From contig OZ251222.1 in NCBI GenBank assembly GCA_965240325.2, forward strand, positions 1 to 64,000: a stretch of 64,000 bases of DNA, given 5' to 3'. The notes under the pieces are model-generated. The model made no database searches. It was given only the letters and a program-made list of their open reading frames with translations, and had not been told where the DNA came from. Source of the DNA: Rebecca billardiae RCC1528 (Eukaryota > Haptophyta). The translations under genes were made by a program, and so were the position numbers. Positions 62,171-64,000 of this stretch are shown here, piece after piece (the first letter of the stretch is position 1; every line of letters starts with the position of its first letter).

Positions 62171-64000
62171 CCACCGCCTACCCCTAGCATGTATTCGATG
62201 CCACCACCAGCGTTGGGCGCGCTGCGCATCGCCAACGCTTCATCCGGCCAGTCCCGTCACGTTCGCGCATGGGTCGTCCTGAGCGGCGGCTGTCGATTTG
62301 TGCTCCTCGTGGAGCTGTATGACGGGCTGGTGGCGAGCAGGATGGCTCGCCTTGCGGGGCTGGGTGTGTACAGTCGCAGTGTGGTGGCTGCCGGCTGACT
62401 CCCATCGCCTGGGTGCTGCTTTACCGTCATGGCCTTTGCTGCGAGCACAAGGTCAAGGATCGTACCGCGGTCTGCGAGGCAGAGTCGACGGAGTCGTCGC
62501 TTGAAGATGGTTGAGAGCGCGCATACGTCTTCCTCGGTGTCGTGCAGCTACTCCAGCACGCAAGGCTCGCGCTCTGGCACGTGTTTGGTGTCCATGGGTG
62601 GCACATTGTGCCATTCGGGTGGCTCGGAAGCACGTGCTCGGGTGTCTTTCCCGTTTACGCGCGGTGGGCCAAGTCACCACGCACGGCCAGAGCATGTCAT
62701 GGCACGCAGAGGGTGCCCATGAACGATCCCCACCCCGGTGGTGGCCGTAGGCGCACTCGAAGCGGTCGCATCGTCACCCGCGGATCACATCAGTCCGCCG
62801 TTGAGGCTGTCGGGCGAGCAAAGACGTGCGATCTGACCCTTGGACGGGCAGCTAGAATCGCGATTATGCCTCATGTAAGGACGCACATGTCGTCGTTGTA
62901 GGCAGTACTGATGCCCCAAGTGAAAGGGCGGGCGTGGCACGCGACTTGACAGCTTGAATGACTCGATGCACGCCGCCATGGACACGCGAACCGGATCCGT
63001 TGCGAACCTGCCGTGTGGCTCACGGCGGCGCGCGTTGTGCCGCATATCGGCCAGTCGCCACGCAGGAGATGGTCTCCAGACCAGGTCCAGCACCTGACCG
63101 ACTGCCGCACGCCTGGCCGGGTGGGAGTCCGGCCCTCTTCTTGTCTGCAGGAGTGCGCGGAAGGCCAGGCGGAGCCTCGTCCGACCACTGCACCCCGAGC
63201 GCCGCACTAATCGTGCAGCCTGGGACAGCTACCCACCTATGGCGAATATGTAACGACATAGTGTTATTTTAATTATACAGGTCCAGACTGCATATTTATG
63301 CGGGTACACTGCCCATATTATGCGGGTACAAATGGGTAATATTGTCGATCTTGCAGTAGTTGAGTACGGCCACTTGCGCACAGACCACAGCCCATCCTAA
63401 TGGCCTGTACCAAGGTTCATGCTCGCCTCGACGTACGCCAATAAGTAAGTTCGTGCGTTTGGGCTCATTTCGGGTAAGTACTTACCCACATTCAGACTGA
63501 CGATTCTCTATGTGTCCGTAGTTGTCCGCGGCGCGCGCGCGCACGCTCACGACGGGCCGCGGATGCGATTTTTAGGCCGAAACTTTTGCTCCGCCCGGGC
63601 TGGGCCCATTTGTTACGCTGTTTCCGGGTGTGAGCGCGTGCCTAGGGGCCCGCATTCATTTGGCCATAAAATCCCCGAAAGTGCTCCAGTGCGTTTGGAC
63701 CAGGCTACTATGACGTCGTCGCTGACAGTGACACTGAGCGTGCCGACCGAACTGTTCAAACGAACCGGGCTGGTCAGTTATTAATATATAATAATCGTGT
63801 AGTTCAGACTCTACTTTCGCGACCCGCCTATGCATTCCCCTAATTATTAATAAGTGCATGTTATTCTTACGACTAAATCGTCTACTGCTTAAAATTCATC
63901 ATCAGGGCGGGCAGTAGAAACGCAGCAATAATCAAATTTCATCCAGGGCAATAATAGTAGTTCAATCCACTCATGACTCAAATAATTTATGATGCGTGCG
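62171..64000. other. 1.8-kb terminal region, no gene recognised
   Basis: 62171-63250 has moderate GC and only short overlapping frames; some minus-strand frames (62785-63207, 62871-63188) could be remnants of a transposase, but I cannot name a family. 63250-64000 is AT-rich with two near copies of a TATGCGGGTACA-type motif (near 63295-63330) and nothing else. Confidence 0.45.

Noticed and set aside
62785-63207. Possible transposase fragment on the minus strand near the window's end
   Set aside because: Short frames with scattered His, Cys and Trp gave a weak impression of a decayed transposase, but I could not place a catalytic triad or name a family, so it is only mentioned in the region note.
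1-64000. tRNA, rRNA, snRNA genes and CRISPR arrays
   Set aside because: I looked for T-loop-like GTTCGAATC-type boxes, conserved rRNA strings and regularly spaced repeats and found none convincing by eye; a covariance-model scan would be needed to rule out divergent small RNAs.

Overview
The window looks like nuclear DNA of a GC-rich unicellular, probably flagellated, alga; a haptophyte is my best guess. The sequence shows very GC-rich coding DNA set in AT-rich spacers, short spliceosomal introns (87-174 nt), one nearly uniform donor form (GTGCGC), long Ser-Pro-Pro-Pro (hydroxyproline-type) tracts, Ala/Arg-rich low-complexity inserts, and eukaryote-only families (Elf1-type elongation factor, DNAJC7-like co-chaperone, GPS/REJ receptor, PFA-DSP phosphatase, LRRIQ3-like protein). 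No rRNA, tRNA, CRISPR or bacterial operon was seen. The lineage is inference; no marker gene is present.

Layout. 1-4050: a prolyl-4-hydroxylase-like oxygenase and a Sel1-repeat protein, both on the minus strand, with one arm of a 60-kb-separated inverted repeat between them. 4050-11000: gene-poor and repeat-rich, with a Pro-rich ORF fragment, a GGC minisatellite, two near-identical 852-bp inverted arms and a tandem duplication. 11300-20500: a methyltransferase, a five-exon LRR/IQ protein, a divergent Siw14-type phosphatase and an EF-hand membrane protein. 20500-24200: spacer with a MITE-like element and a small four-exon orphan gene. 24200-31000: divergent Elf1 and DNAJC7-like genes, an LRR/polyproline membrane protein and a TLC-like membrane protein. 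31400-41350: one giant gene (about 3269 aa) joining an RCC1-type propeller, a Pro-rich stalk, REJ/PKD-like and GAIN/GPS regions and polycystin-like membrane segments. 41569-44135: a tyrosine-recombinase mobile element in an unusual tandem or split-direct-repeat arrangement. 44200-50400: a 907-aa orphan and a degenerate PP2C-like protein. 51100-61400: a glycosyltransferase-like secretory protein, a class-V aminotransferase, an RNFT-like RING E3, a POT1-like telomere/OB-fold protein and a cupin 2OG oxygenase. 61770-64000: the partner arm of the first repeat, then gene-free AT-rich DNA.

Gene models with introns were built by hand from GT...AG sites. In each one the exon lengths sum to a multiple of three and the joined frame restores recognisable or uninterrupted protein. 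They remain predictions. The genes are independent nuclear transcription units; I see no co-regulated pathway, only a few closely spaced divergent pairs that may share promoters.
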